Assembly (NCBI GenBank): GCA_034435635.1
Contig: DAOTWY010000029.1
Coordinates: 1-19,157 of the forward strand
Direction: 5' to 3'
Length of the DNA stretch: 19,157 bases
Source: DAOTWY01 sp003696565
Lineage (GTDB): Bacteria; Chloroflexota; Anaerolineae; Aggregatilineales; Phototrophicaceae
Shown one piece after another: positions 1 to 8,008 of this stretch. Numbering within the stretch: position 1 is the stretch's first letter; each line of letters starts with the position of its first letter. The translations under genes and the position numbers were made by a program. The notes beneath the pieces are model-generated. The model was not told the origin of the DNA and made no database searches. It saw only the letters and a program-made list of their open reading frames with translations.

Positions 1-56
1 AAAAGCCCCACGCCTATCCACAATATCAGGTCACACGATTGGAGAAGGTCGAATGA
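1..56 (+). CDS. C-terminal end of an unidentified protein (partial)
   Basis: The frame that starts at base 3 is open from the window edge to a TGA at 54-56 and would encode a tail ending YPQYQVTRLEKVE. The TGA overlaps the ATG of the next ORF (53-55) as ATGA, the same junction used by many gene pairs in this window, which is the main reason to believe it is a real gene end. Only about 17 codons are visible, so no function can be given. Confidence 0.45.
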   Translation, partial: KPHAYPQYQVTRLEKVE

Positions 57-232
57 AACATTTATTCATTACATTGTCGGTTCTGCTTATGCTGGTGCCC
101 ATCTCAGCTGGCAATACCCCAGTTTAGTGACGTGTTAAAATGTCTGAGGCGGCACGTGATTTTGGTGATTGGTATTCAAGTGTATTTTTATGGTCGATGT
201 TAGTAAAAAATGCACAAATTAAAATCGAGTAA
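53..232 (+). pseudogene. Signal-peptide-like short ORF, possibly a decayed small secreted protein
   Basis: An ATG at 53 with a good Shine-Dalgarno (GGAGAAGG just upstream) opens a 24-codon ORF that ends with TAG at 125-127. Its product starts MKHLFITLSVLLMLVPISAG: a Lys near the N-terminus, a hydrophobic core and an ISA-G style cleavage site, which is a classic secretion signal. Two stops in a row (TAG, TGA at 125-130) end it. The same frame then stays open from 131 to a TAA at 230-232, with an ATG at 140. This fits a small exported protein interrupted by nonsense mutation, but a genuine 24-residue peptide, or chance reading after the stop, cannot be excluded. I do not recognise any family. 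Confidence 0.3.
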
Positions 233-286
233 GCTAGCTGAATAAACCTCCCAAGTGTATATGTTAGGCAAAATATCTTGTATCGC

Positions 287-316
287 TTGAAACATCATGA
301 TGTCATGAATTACTAT
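287..316 (+). promoter_or_regulatory. Candidate promoter for the 350-2544 gene pair
   Basis: A TTGAAA box at 287-292 and a TACTAT box at 311-316 are separated by 18 nt. This matches the sigma-70 consensus at 5/6 and 4/6 positions, and the predicted start lies near 322-324, about 25 nt before the ATG at 350. The spacer contains the perfect palindrome CATCATGATG (293-302), which could be an operator. The rest of 233-346 shows no gene. Confidence 0.4.
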
Positions 317-349
317 ATGGATACCGCAAGCTAGTTCTGAGGTGTTTTG

Positions 350-772
350 ATGACACTGCCGATCCTTGTTCATGATGGGGTAACCGCGTATTTTGATGAA
401 GCGTTGGGCATATCGTTTGTGACATACAAGGGAATATTAAACTCAGATGTCACACGGGCATTATATGATTGGGTAAAAGCACTTTTACCATTGATTGGCG
501 AGAACGCAACACGTGGAGTTGTATTTGATTTTCGCCAAGTGACACACTTTACACGGGATAATTTACATGCCAGCCGGGAAGAAAGCACCCGAATTAACCG
601 CGAGAAGGACATGAGTACGCATCCCGTGGCATTGATTGTGGAAAACACATATCAAGAGCAAATGGTGAAAACATCGATGCAATTAACTCCCATTGAGGAA
701 CGCAAACGTATCGTCTATAGTATGGAGGACGCACTCGATTATATCGAACAATGGCACAAGGAGAATTTATGA
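350..772 (+). CDS. Small conserved-looking protein of unknown function
   Basis: The product is 140 residues with no signal peptide or membrane segment, so it is probably cytoplasmic. I chose ATG 350 rather than the TTG just before it (347) because GAGGTG at 339-344 is well spaced for it. The pattern of beta-strand-like stretches (AYFDEALGISFVTYKG near residues 14-29, then GVVFDFRQVTHF near 57-68, then VALIVEN near 93-99) alternating with helices resembles a STAS/SpoIIAA-like alpha-beta fold, but that is an impression from the pattern only and I do not recognise the family. Its stop overlaps the start of the secreted nuclease gene as ATGA, so the two are translationally coupled. No catalytic motif is evident. 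Confidence 0.7.
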   Translation: MTLPILVHDGVTAYFDEALGISFVTYKGILNSDVTRALYDWVKALLPLIGENATRGVVFDFRQVTHFTRDNLHASREESTRINREKDMSTHPVALIVENTYQEQMVKTSMQLTPIEERKRIVYSMEDALDYIEQWHKENL

Positions 773-2544
773 GACAATTATTATTTATTTTGTTGCTAGC
801 TATGCTCGGGTTACCAAGCCTTGCACAGGATAATGAACTTGATTGTGATTCCGTGTTGGAAATTTGGCAGATTCAAGGTGCAGGGGATGAGGCAAATTGT
901 ATGCGAACACGCATCCGTACGGAGGGGAACATCGTTACAGCGATTGGTCCTAATGGCTTTTTTATCCAAACTCCAGTGGAACGTTCTGATAATGACCTTT
1001 ATACATCGGATGGCATTTACGTCACAACCCGCCAACCAGCCGCTTCATGGGGGTTACAAGTTGGTGATCTGATTACCATTGATGGCGGGCGTGTCAATGA
1101 TGCGTTTGGAACCACTGTGTTAGATATTTCTAATCCCTCCCAAGTAGAGATTATTTCATCTGGCAATGCTTTACCAGAACCTTTTGATCTTAGCACAGTT
1201 GATATTACTGATTATGGTGGCGCACTGCATCCGATGGAACGCTATGAAGGGATGCTAGTCAAGCTAGATAACGCGCTGGTGGTTGCTCCTACCAATCGGT
1301 TTGATGAATTTGGCGTGACGATTAATAACAGTCGTTCGTATCGTGAGCCAGGAATAGAGCCAGATGCCACACCGCAGTTTGCCGGGCTTGGCTTGCCAGA
1401 ATGGGATTTAAACCCAGAATTATTAGAAGTTGACCCACCGGAAATGGGGCTTGAGCCATTGCAAATTACCCCAGGCGCGGTAGTGAATATCATCGGCAAT
1501 ATCGCTTATAACTATAACGATTATCAGATTTTTCCCAGTATGATTGAAATTGTTCAAGATGCTGAATTTGCTGTGCGTCCTGTACGTCCACGGGACACAG
1601 GTGAGTTCATCATCGCAACGCAAAACATGGAAAATTTCTTTGATACAGTGGATGACCCTAACCGTGATGATGGACGTTTTGAAAATTATACGCCATTTGA
1701 TGACTCTGAATATGCCATCCGCTTAAGTAAGTTGACGGAACAAGTGCGCTATGCTCTGGGCGCACCGGATATTTTGGCAGTGCAAGAGATTGAAAATGCC
1801 CGTGTATTAACCGATCTTATCTTGAGCCTACACACTGCAGACCCCACCTTACGTTATACCACCTGCTTTTTGGAAGGAAATGAGGGGCGTGGTATTGATG
1901 TCGCGTATCTCATACGAGTGGATCGCATCAATATGCTGGATTGTTATCGTATGGCTGATAGTAAAACAGCTATTATGCGTGGTAATGATGTGTTGTTCTC
2001 CCGCCCACCACTTGTTTTAGAAGCTGAAATTATCTTGGAAGATGGTGAATCCTTCCCATTAACTTTAATTAACTTGCACATCAAGTCGTTAAGTGGCATT
2101 GATACTGAACCAACCCAAACTCGTCGTTTGATGCAAGCGATGATGGTTGCCGAATATGTGCAGACTCGCATTGACGAGAATTTGATTGTTTTAGGCGATA
2201 TGAACGCCTTCCAGTTTACAGATGGTATTGTGGATGTCGTTGGTATCATTCAAGGTGAAAGTGGGCAGGCGTATCGTATGCCGGAAGATGATCCCTTAGA
2301 GCCGAATTTGATTAGTCAACTGGAACGTGTACCACAAGATGAGCGTTATTCATTTGTCTATAACGGCAGTTATCAGGTTTTAGACCATATCCTCACTTCA
2401 CCAGCAATGGATGCTTATGTAACAGATGCGATGTTCAGCCGTGGAAATGCAGACGCTGTTACACCCTGGTATCTTGATGAGACAATGGGCGCGGCGCGCT
2501 CGGCTGATCACGATGGTTTTGTAATTTATATCCGTCCAGAGTAG
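769..2544 (+). CDS. Secreted endonuclease/exonuclease/phosphatase-family protein (NucH/ExeM-like nuclease)
   Basis: The start at 769 follows AAGGAG (758-763) and gives a clean signal peptide, MRQLLFILLLAMLGLPSLA, cut near residue 19; an ATG at 751 has no such support. Residues about 40-270 are rich in beta-strand and resemble the OB-fold module often placed before the nuclease domain in extracellular nucleases of the NucH/ExeM kind. Residues about 280-591 form an EEP domain: TQNMENFF (Asn286), AVQEIEN (Glu340), NLHIKS (His437), GDMNAF (Asp477, Asn479), YQVLDHIL (Asp539) and ADHDGF (Asp580, His581), which are the metal-binding and catalytic positions of this fold. The likely role is hydrolysis of extracellular nucleic acid, perhaps for phosphate or nutrient scavenging; a phosphatase activity is the alternative. 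It has no C-terminal anchor, so it should be released. It is co-transcribed with the 140-residue gene before it. Confidence 0.85.
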   Translation: MRQLLFILLLAMLGLPSLAQDNELDCDSVLEIWQIQGAGDEANCMRTRIRTEGNIVTAIGPNGFFIQTPVERSDNDLYTSDGIYVTTRQPAASWGLQVGDLITIDGGRVNDAFGTTVLDISNPSQVEIISSGNALPEPFDLSTVDITDYGGALHPMERYEGMLVKLDNALVVAPTNRFDEFGVTINNSRSYREPGIEPDATPQFAGLGLPEWDLNPELLEVDPPEMGLEPLQITPGAVVNIIGNIAYNYNDYQIFPSMIEIVQDAEFAVRPVRPRDTGEFIIATQNMENFFDTVDDPNRDDGRFENYTPFDDSEYAIRLSKLTEQVRYALGAPDILAVQEIENARVLTDLILSLHTADPTLRYTTCFLEGNEGRGIDVAYLIRVDRINMLDCYRMADSKTAIMRGNDVLFSRPPLVLEAEIILEDGESFPLTLINLHIKSLSGIDTEPTQTRRLMQAMMVAEYVQTRIDENLIVLGDMNAFQFTDGIVDVVGIIQGESGQAYRMPEDDPLEPNLISQLERVPQDERYSFVYNGSYQVLDHILTSPAMDAYVTDAMFSRGNADAVTPWYLDETMGAARSADHDGFVIYIRPE

Positions 2545-2555
2545 CGTGTTGTGTC

Positions 2556-2583
2556 GTTGCCAAGGGATAAAACCCTTGGCAAC
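2556..2583. terminator. Hairpin between convergent genes, probable two-way terminator
   Basis: Perfect 11-bp inverted repeat: GTTGCCAAGGG (2556-2566) and CCCTTGGCAAC (2573-2583) around a 6-nt ATAAAA loop. It lies between the end of the nuclease gene (2544) and the end of the leftward GMC gene (2622), where both transcription units should stop. Neither side has a proper T-run, so it may instead stabilise 3' ends or need Rho. Confidence 0.6.
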
Positions 2584-2621
2584 ATCTGTTTGGAGATCAA
2601 TCCCACATACTGCCACACAAA

Positions 2622-4277
2622 TTAATCCGCTGCAGCCGGCTGAGATACCATCAGCGGCGGGCGCGTTTTTGCACCGGCTTTTGGCTCAATATGACTCATG
2701 GCATATTCTGCCAGGGCTGTAATCGTTAGGCTTGGGTTAATCCCCGGATTAGCCGGCATGATTGACCCATCAACAACATATAGCCCCGGATAGTTATGAA
2801 CACGGCAGTATTGATCAACAACCCCTTCATCCGCTGTACGCCCCATCGGACAACCTCCCAGTAAATGTGCTGTTGTGGGAATTCCCATCAACGCCTCTGG
2901 GATGGAATCTTGTGGGATGCCGTTGGTTTTTTCTGCATATTTGCGTGTTAAACCTTGCGAAATTTCAAAGGGCGGGGAGATTTTTTGCCCAGGGTTTAGC
3001 TTAGAGATCAACCCGCGTCGGAATAAGGTGAATGGACTGCGACCCAGCCTGACTTGCATTGTGCTATCTTCTGTTTGCATGATGAGCAAGATCGTTGTTT
3101 TTTCTGCCCATTTGCCATAAATTTTTGTGTACAGAAAATCCAAGGGATGGCGGATACCTTGCCACAGTACACGCCCCAAACGAGCGAGGACATTGTTACT
3201 ACTTGTCACCATTGGGATAGCCAGCATCCGAATAAACCCTGACCCCTTAGGGTAACGTACAGGCTCCAGATGTGTGTTATTATTCACACGCAAGATAGAT
3301 GTAATAGCCAAACCTGTGGAAAAATCAGCTGTTTTATCTCGACTCGTACTGCCGGGGATGGTCTCACTATTTGTTCGTACCATTTCCCCCAGTTTTTGAG
3401 AAATTTTAGGCAACGATTTTGATACATCACGGCAGTGAAATAACAACTTCATTGTGCCAATCGCATGAGCAGAAACAACAACATTACGAGTCCGAACAGT
3501 ATAGCGTTTGCGTTGCCAGGGTAGGGCAGTTGACCGCCGATAGATGACTTCATACCGTGCGCCATCTGGTTGTCCATCGGCTAAGGGACGAATATCAATC
3601 ACTTCTGATTCTGGGCGAATTTCTGCCCCCCATTTTTCCGCAAAATATAGATAATTTTTATTCAGTGTGTTTTTGGCATTGTGGCGGCATCCAACCATGC
3701 ACCCCCCACAGAAGATACAACCGCTACGGGCGGGTCCTTCTCCACCAAAATATGGGTCTGGCACTGTTTCACCTGGCTCACCAAAGAAAACAGCAACATT
3801 AGTTGGACGGAAGCTCGCTTCTCCTCCATATTCTGCTGCAATCTCTTGAATAACCTGATCTGCCGGGGTCAGGCGTGGGTTGGGTGTTACCCCTAACATG
3901 CGTTTGGCTGTTTCATAGTGTGGACGTAATTCTTGCCGCCAGTTATTTAACTCTCGCCAGCCTGGTGCATCAAACAACTTGTCCTCTGGTTCCATCAACA
4001 CGTTGCCATACACTAAACTGCCCCCACCAACGCCACTGCCATGTAATGCCATAACATTATTCAACAACGTAATTTCAAAAATGCCAAAACAGCGTAAGAT
4101 CGGCATCCAAAGAAATTTGAATATTTGCCAATTTGATTTTGGCAGGTCTTGATCTTGATACCGCTTGCCACGTTCCAGCACCAATACATCATAACCTTTT
4201 TCCGTCAGGCGCATGGCAGAAACACTCCCGCCAAAACCTGACCCAATTACGATAAAATCGAACGTTTTGTCTTGCAT
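2622..4277 (-). CDS. GMC-family FAD oxidoreductase (cholesterol-oxidase-like)
   Basis: The product is 551 residues and cytoplasmic, with no signal peptide. The N-terminus has the FAD-binding fold (DFIVIGSGFGGS, residues 7-18, with the acidic LVLERG at about 33-37). HGSGVGGGSLVYGN at 79-92 is the second GMC signature. The C-terminus has HLLGGCPMG (His471) and VVDGSIMPANPGINPSLTI with Asn514, the His/Asn active-site pair of GMC enzymes. This combination is typical of the ChoD-like cholesterol/alcohol oxidase subgroup; the substrate cannot be told from sequence. A four-cysteine motif, C-x2-C-x2-C-x3-C (Cys187, 190, 193, 197), looks ferredoxin-like. The start has TAAGGA about 10 nt upstream. It is the last gene of the leftward train, 95 bp after panD, and ends at the hairpin at 2556-2583. 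No functional link to the upstream genes is obvious. Confidence 0.85.
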   Translation of the reverse strand: MQDKTFDFIVIGSGFGGSVSAMRLTEKGYDVLVLERGKRYQDQDLPKSNWQIFKFLWMPILRCFGIFEITLLNNVMALHGSGVGGGSLVYGNVLMEPEDKLFDAPGWRELNNWRQELRPHYETAKRMLGVTPNPRLTPADQVIQEIAAEYGGEASFRPTNVAVFFGEPGETVPDPYFGGEGPARSGCIFCGGCMVGCRHNAKNTLNKNYLYFAEKWGAEIRPESEVIDIRPLADGQPDGARYEVIYRRSTALPWQRKRYTVRTRNVVVSAHAIGTMKLLFHCRDVSKSLPKISQKLGEMVRTNSETIPGSTSRDKTADFSTGLAITSILRVNNNTHLEPVRYPKGSGFIRMLAIPMVTSSNNVLARLGRVLWQGIRHPLDFLYTKIYGKWAEKTTILLIMQTEDSTMQVRLGRSPFTLFRRGLISKLNPGQKISPPFEISQGLTRKYAEKTNGIPQDSIPEALMGIPTTAHLLGGCPMGRTADEGVVDQYCRVHNYPGLYVVDGSIMPANPGINPSLTITALAEYAMSHIEPKAGAKTRPPLMVSQPAAAD

Positions 4278-4293
4278 AAAATCTAATTCCTTA

Positions 4294-4323
4294 CCATGTT
4301 TATTTTTGATTATTCTAACATGG
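4294..4323. repeat. Inverted repeat in the panD-GMC gap
   Basis: CCATGTT (4294-4300) and AACATGG (4317-4323) form 7-bp arms around an AT-rich 16-nt spacer. It lies in the 95-bp gap between panD and the GMC gene, next to the GMC ribosome binding site. It could be an operator or a small hairpin; I see no convincing promoter in the gap. Confidence 0.35.
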
Positions 4324-4372
4324 ATTCGATTTTATCGGTAAATTTTCAATCAATCTTAGCGCGTGGCTTCAC

Positions 4373-4753
4373 TTATGATGTCACGGTGATAATATCACCA
4401 AGTGTTTGCTTGATTTGGTTATTGTCATCCATTATTAAAACACGGGGCTGCCAATTAGCTGGAACAGGCGATGGGACATAAGCAAACGCCATAATAATCA
4501 CACGATCTCCTACCTGTACAAGCCGCGCCGCCGCACCGTTTAATTGGATTTCTCGGCTACCTGCAGCGGCGGGAATGATATAAGTTTCGATGCGATTACC
4601 GTTTTCAATATCGGCTATCAACACTTTTTCATAGGGGAGCATCCCGGCTTGTTGTAGCAAATCCGTGTCGATGCCGATACTACCTTCATAATTTAAATCA
4701 GCGGCGGTTACCCGTGCTTGATGAATTTTAGAACGTACCATTTCGATGAACAT
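4373..4753 (-). CDS. panD: Aspartate 1-decarboxylase proenzyme
   Basis: PanD makes beta-alanine from L-aspartate for pantothenate and coenzyme A synthesis, using a pyruvoyl group formed by self-cleavage. The product from ATG 4753 is 126 residues, the normal family length. It begins MFIEMVRSKIHQARVTAADL and contains YEGSIGID, with the cleavage point between Gly24 and Ser25. ENGNRIETYIIPA and IQLNGAAARLVQVGD (about residues 55-90) are further PanD hallmarks. GGAAG lies 8 nt upstream of the chosen start; an in-frame ATG 54 nt further up would add a non-homologous tail. It stands alone, without panB or panC, 106 bp after menC, and a separate promoter is possible but not evident. Confidence 0.95.
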   Translation of the reverse strand: MFIEMVRSKIHQARVTAADLNYEGSIGIDTDLLQQAGMLPYEKVLIADIENGNRIETYIIPAAAGSREIQLNGAAARLVQVGDRVIIMAFAYVPSPVPANWQPRVLIMDDNNQIKQTLGDIITVTS

Positions 4754-4859
4754 AGTCAACTTCCATTTATGTGTTTCGTTTTTGGTGTTTGTGCATTTGT
4801 GGGGCATTATTAGTTTAACGCCACACCAAGCTGCATTATTTTAATGGTATAAGCGATAT

Positions 4860-5936
4860 TCACACAGGTTGAAACACCACCCCAAGCCCATCTCCTTGCG
4901 GTACATTCAGCGTTCCATCTGTATTGAGTATAAAGCGTTGGTCTACAATATCCTGCTCAAAATAACGGTCTGTCGCGCTGATGTCACCAGGGATCACAAA
5001 CCCCGGCAAGGACGCTAATGCAAGTAACATCGCCCGCCCGATACCTGTTTCTAGCATACCCCCAACCCAACACGCATCACGTTGAATTTGGTATATTCGC
5101 AATGCTTCGGTTAAGCCTCCAACGCGCCCTGGCTTCAAATTGAGGATTTTCCCAGCGTTGATATGCCGTGCAAGTTGCCAATCATGCGCGGATTTCACAC
5201 TTTCATCCAAGCAAATCGGGGTTTGGATGCGCGCTTGTAACAAGCTGTGTTCATACAGATCATTGTACGCTAAAGGTTGTTCAATCATCAATAAATTGAG
5301 ATCATCTAATTGTGCTAAATGTGGCGTATCGTCCAATGTGTAGGCACTATTTGCGTCTGCCATAAGCATAACATCTGGAAAGGCACGGCGCACTTCTCCT
5401 AAAATTTCCACATCTGCCCCTGGCTTGATTTTGAATTTAAGACGAGTGTATCCAGCTGCAAGATAATCACCGGCGGCTCGTAATGTGGCATCAATATTGG
5501 GTTGGATACCCACCGCGACACCCACAGCTACCCGCTGACGTGGCACTTCACCCACAACTGAGCCGAGTAGTTGCGTTAAACTCACACCGTGTGTGCGGGC
5601 ATAGGCATCCCAAATAGCTGCTTCTAACCCCGCCTTTGCAAAATGATTGCCACGTACCGCTTGAATTAAACCCGGTACCTGGGTTGGGGTGATAATTGAC
5701 TGACCTAAGATCAAGGGAATTAGATAATCCTTGAGGATATGCAGCCCACCTATTAAGGTTTCTGCATCATAGCCTGGGAAAGAATCCAGCGAGGCTTCGC
5801 CCCATCCAATCACACTGTCAGTGGTTTCAATTTGTACAATCACGGCAGTTTTATGCGTCATTGTGCCATAACTTGTTACAAATGGTGTTTTATACGGCAG
5901 GCTAATCGGGAATAAATCAACACGCTTAATTTGCAT
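4860..5936 (-). CDS. menC: o-Succinylbenzoate synthase, MenC type 2 (enolase superfamily)
   Basis: MenC dehydrates SHCHC to o-succinylbenzoate in menaquinone biosynthesis. The 358-residue protein has the enolase-superfamily capping domain (1-125) and TIM barrel. The catalytic set is visible: RLKFKIKPG with Lys167/Lys169, MADANSAY with Asp194, MIEQPL with Glu219, CLDES with Asp244 and LNLKPGRVGG with Lys268. WVGGMLETGIGRA near 290-302 is characteristic of the OSBS/N-acylamino-acid racemase (NSAR) group, which includes MenC of Bacillus and Deinococcus. Members of this group are often promiscuous racemases, but the adjacent menH upstream argues for the menaquinone role. Its ATG overlaps the menH stop by one base (TAATG), so the pair is translationally coupled. 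Confidence 0.9.
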   Translation of the reverse strand: MQIKRVDLFPISLPYKTPFVTSYGTMTHKTAVIVQIETTDSVIGWGEASLDSFPGYDAETLIGGLHILKDYLIPLILGQSIITPTQVPGLIQAVRGNHFAKAGLEAAIWDAYARTHGVSLTQLLGSVVGEVPRQRVAVGVAVGIQPNIDATLRAAGDYLAAGYTRLKFKIKPGADVEILGEVRRAFPDVMLMADANSAYTLDDTPHLAQLDDLNLLMIEQPLAYNDLYEHSLLQARIQTPICLDESVKSAHDWQLARHINAGKILNLKPGRVGGLTEALRIYQIQRDACWVGGMLETGIGRAMLLALASLPGFVIPGDISATDRYFEQDIVDQRFILNTDGTLNVPQGDGLGVVFQPV

Positions 5937-6730
5937 TATCGCAAAAATTCCAAAACTAACTTTTCAAATTGATTAGGTTTTTCCAAGTGGACGGTATGCC
6001 CAGCGTCTGGGATGACCTCTAAGCGCGATTGGGGGAGGATGGTATGCATCTGCTGGTTGATGGTTGTAAATTTTTCATCCAACGCCCCTGCGATCAATAA
6101 CACTGGCATCTTTAACTGTGGCAAAAACTCCCACATAGACGGCTGCGCGCCGGTTCCCATCCCCCGTAGGCTATTGGCTAAGCCGATAGGATTGTGCCTT
6201 AAGCGTATTGCCCGTAATTGTGCCTTCATTGCCTCGGTTTGACTATCCCATAAAGGGAGTGATTCCCAATAGCGCACAAAGGCTTCAATCCCTTCTGATT
6301 CGATACGTTCGGCTAATGCTTCATCGCGCTGACGGCGTTCATCGCGTTCGGCTTGTGTTTTTAAGCCAGGGGAGGCACTCTCTAGGATGAGTTTATGGAC
6401 ACGTTCAGGGTAATTCACCGCTAAATATAACGCTAGCCTGCCTCCCATTGAATACCCTAATAGATTTATTTTCTCTAATCGGAGCGAATCACACAGCGCG
6501 ATAATATCTCGTGCGGCTGCTTTGATGTGATAACGGTTGGCGTGTATGGGGGATTCTGTCTCGCCATGCCCAAGTAAATCCGGCGCGATCACTTCAAATT
6601 GGTCTGTATATGCCGCCATTTGCCAATTGAGTTCGCTACCAGTAAAACCATGAAGCATGACAAGCGGAAAGCCGCGCCCTTGGCTGGTGAACACATACCG
6701 CACCATATTGAGTTGGGCGGAATAACGCAT
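5936..6730 (-). CDS. menH: Alpha/beta hydrolase, probable SHCHC synthase MenH
   Basis: MenH removes pyruvate from SEPHCHC to give SHCHC, the substrate of MenC encoded directly downstream. The 264-residue protein has an alpha/beta-hydrolase fold with the oxyanion region LHGFTGSELNW (26-36), nucleophile GYSMGG (Ser94), acid GALDEKF (Asp218) and GHTVHLEKP (His245). The stretch GFTGS...W and DLLGHGET (51-58) are typical of MenH. A generic hydrolase remains possible on sequence alone; the overlap with menC makes MenH the best call. It starts 18 bp after hemL, within the same leftward train, with AAGGG as a modest ribosome binding site. menF, menD, menB, menE and menA are not in this window. Confidence 0.85.
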   Translation of the reverse strand: MRYSAQLNMVRYVFTSQGRGFPLVMLHGFTGSELNWQMAAYTDQFEVIAPDLLGHGETESPIHANRYHIKAAARDIIALCDSLRLEKINLLGYSMGGRLALYLAVNYPERVHKLILESASPGLKTQAERDERRQRDEALAERIESEGIEAFVRYWESLPLWDSQTEAMKAQLRAIRLRHNPIGLANSLRGMGTGAQPSMWEFLPQLKMPVLLIAGALDEKFTTINQQMHTILPQSRLEVIPDAGHTVHLEKPNQFEKLVLEFLR

Positions 6731-6748
6731 AACAATGCCCTTTTTTGG

Positions 6749-8008
6749 CTAATTGATCACTTCAGCAATTGCTTTCAGTGTATCATCAATCATGTCATCA
6801 GTGTGTGCCAAGCTGAGGAAACCAGCCTCAAATTGGCTTGGCGCAAAATAAAACCCGCGTTCCAGCATATGATGAAAAAAACGCGCATATGCAGCTGTAT
6901 CTGCATAACGCTTTGCTGTGTCATAATCACGGATGGTTATTCCCTGCTGATTCAAGAAATAAAAGCCGAACATTGTCCCAACCGCTGCAACTTGTAGAGG
7001 AAATTGCGCCAACCCCGCTGCGAGTTTTGTTGTTCGCGATGCAATTTGGTCAAAGACCTGGGCTAGTTTACGCAGTGTAACTAACCCCGCTGTCATCGCA
7101 AGAGGATTGCCGGAAAGCGTGCCTGCCTGATACATTTTGCCGGATGGCGCAACGTGTTCCATGATATGACGTTTACCGCCATATGCACCAACCGGTAATC
7201 CCCCACCGATAACTTTTCCCAAGCAAGTTATATCTGGGGATAGTTGATACAACGCTTGTGCGCCACCCATCGCCACACGAAACCCCGTCATTACCTCATC
7301 TAAAATAAATAATGCGCCATGCGCGGCACAAAGTGATTGTACTGCTTGCAAATAGCCATCTTCCGGTGGAATTAACCCCATATTCCCGGCAACCGGCTCA
7401 ATAATGACACCAGCGATTTGATCAGGAAATTGTTCAAATAGTTGACTGAGGGCTTGTAAATTATTAAAAGGGGCTATCAGGGTATGAGCAGTGGTGGCGG
7501 CAGGCACACCAGGCGAATCCGGCAATCCTAAGGTGGCGGCTCCGCTGCCCGCCTGAACCAAAAGCATATCAGCGTGCCCATGATAACACCCCGCAAATTT
7601 GATAATTTTATCCCGCCCGGTATAAGCGCGTGCTAGCCGTAACGCGCTCATACATGCCTCCGTTCCACTATTAACAAAGCGGATCATTTCAATTGATGGC
7701 ATGTGCGCTATGATTTGTTCGGCTAATTCGTTTTCTACACGGGTGGGTGCGCCGTAGCTGGTGCCTTTGGTGATCGCTTGTGTGAGCGCATTCACGACAT
7801 CCTCATCAGCATGACCTAAAATCAACGGACCCCAGGAAAGCACATAATCAACATAACGGTTCCCGTCCACATCAAACAAATATGCCCCAGATGCATGGTC
7901 AATAAAACGTGGTACACCACCAACACTATGAAACGCTCTAACTGGACTGTTTACCCCGCCTGGCATTAAGGTTTTTGCACGGGCGAACAGCTTTTCAGAC
8001 TCAGACAT
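6749..8008 (-). CDS. hemL: Glutamate-1-semialdehyde 2,1-aminomutase
   Basis: This PLP enzyme turns glutamate-1-semialdehyde, the product of HemA, into 5-aminolevulinate. From ATG 8008 the protein has 419 residues, normal for the family, and PLP-binding Lys265 falls in the canonical TCLGKVIGGGLPVGAYGG. Other family marks are PGGVNSPVRAF (16-26), VNSGTEACMSALRLAR (112-127), CYHGHAD (141-147) and ILDEVMTGFR (235-244). The start was chosen over an upstream TTG (8029) because it gives the usual N-terminus MSESEKLFARA and overlaps the hemB stop by 8 bases. It is the fifth gene of the run hemA-hemC-hemD-hemB-hemL, which covers all steps from glutamyl-tRNA to uroporphyrinogen III. Confidence 0.97.
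   Translation of the reverse strand: MSESEKLFARAKTLMPGGVNSPVRAFHSVGGVPRFIDHASGAYLFDVDGNRYVDYVLSWGPLILGHADEDVVNALTQAITKGTSYGAPTRVENELAEQIIAHMPSIEMIRFVNSGTEACMSALRLARAYTGRDKIIKFAGCYHGHADMLLVQAGSGAATLGLPDSPGVPAATTAHTLIAPFNNLQALSQLFEQFPDQIAGVIIEPVAGNMGLIPPEDGYLQAVQSLCAAHGALFILDEVMTGFRVAMGGAQALYQLSPDITCLGKVIGGGLPVGAYGGKRHIMEHVAPSGKMYQAGTLSGNPLAMTAGLVTLRKLAQVFDQIASRTTKLAAGLAQFPLQVAAVGTMFGFYFLNQQGITIRDYDTAKRYADTAAYARFFHHMLERGFYFAPSQFEAGFLSLAHTDDMIDDTLKAIAEVIN

Noticed and set aside
13..22. DnaA box or replication origin
   Set aside because: A single near-match (CTATCCACA) lies inside the apparent end of a gene, with no cluster of boxes or AT-rich unwinding region.
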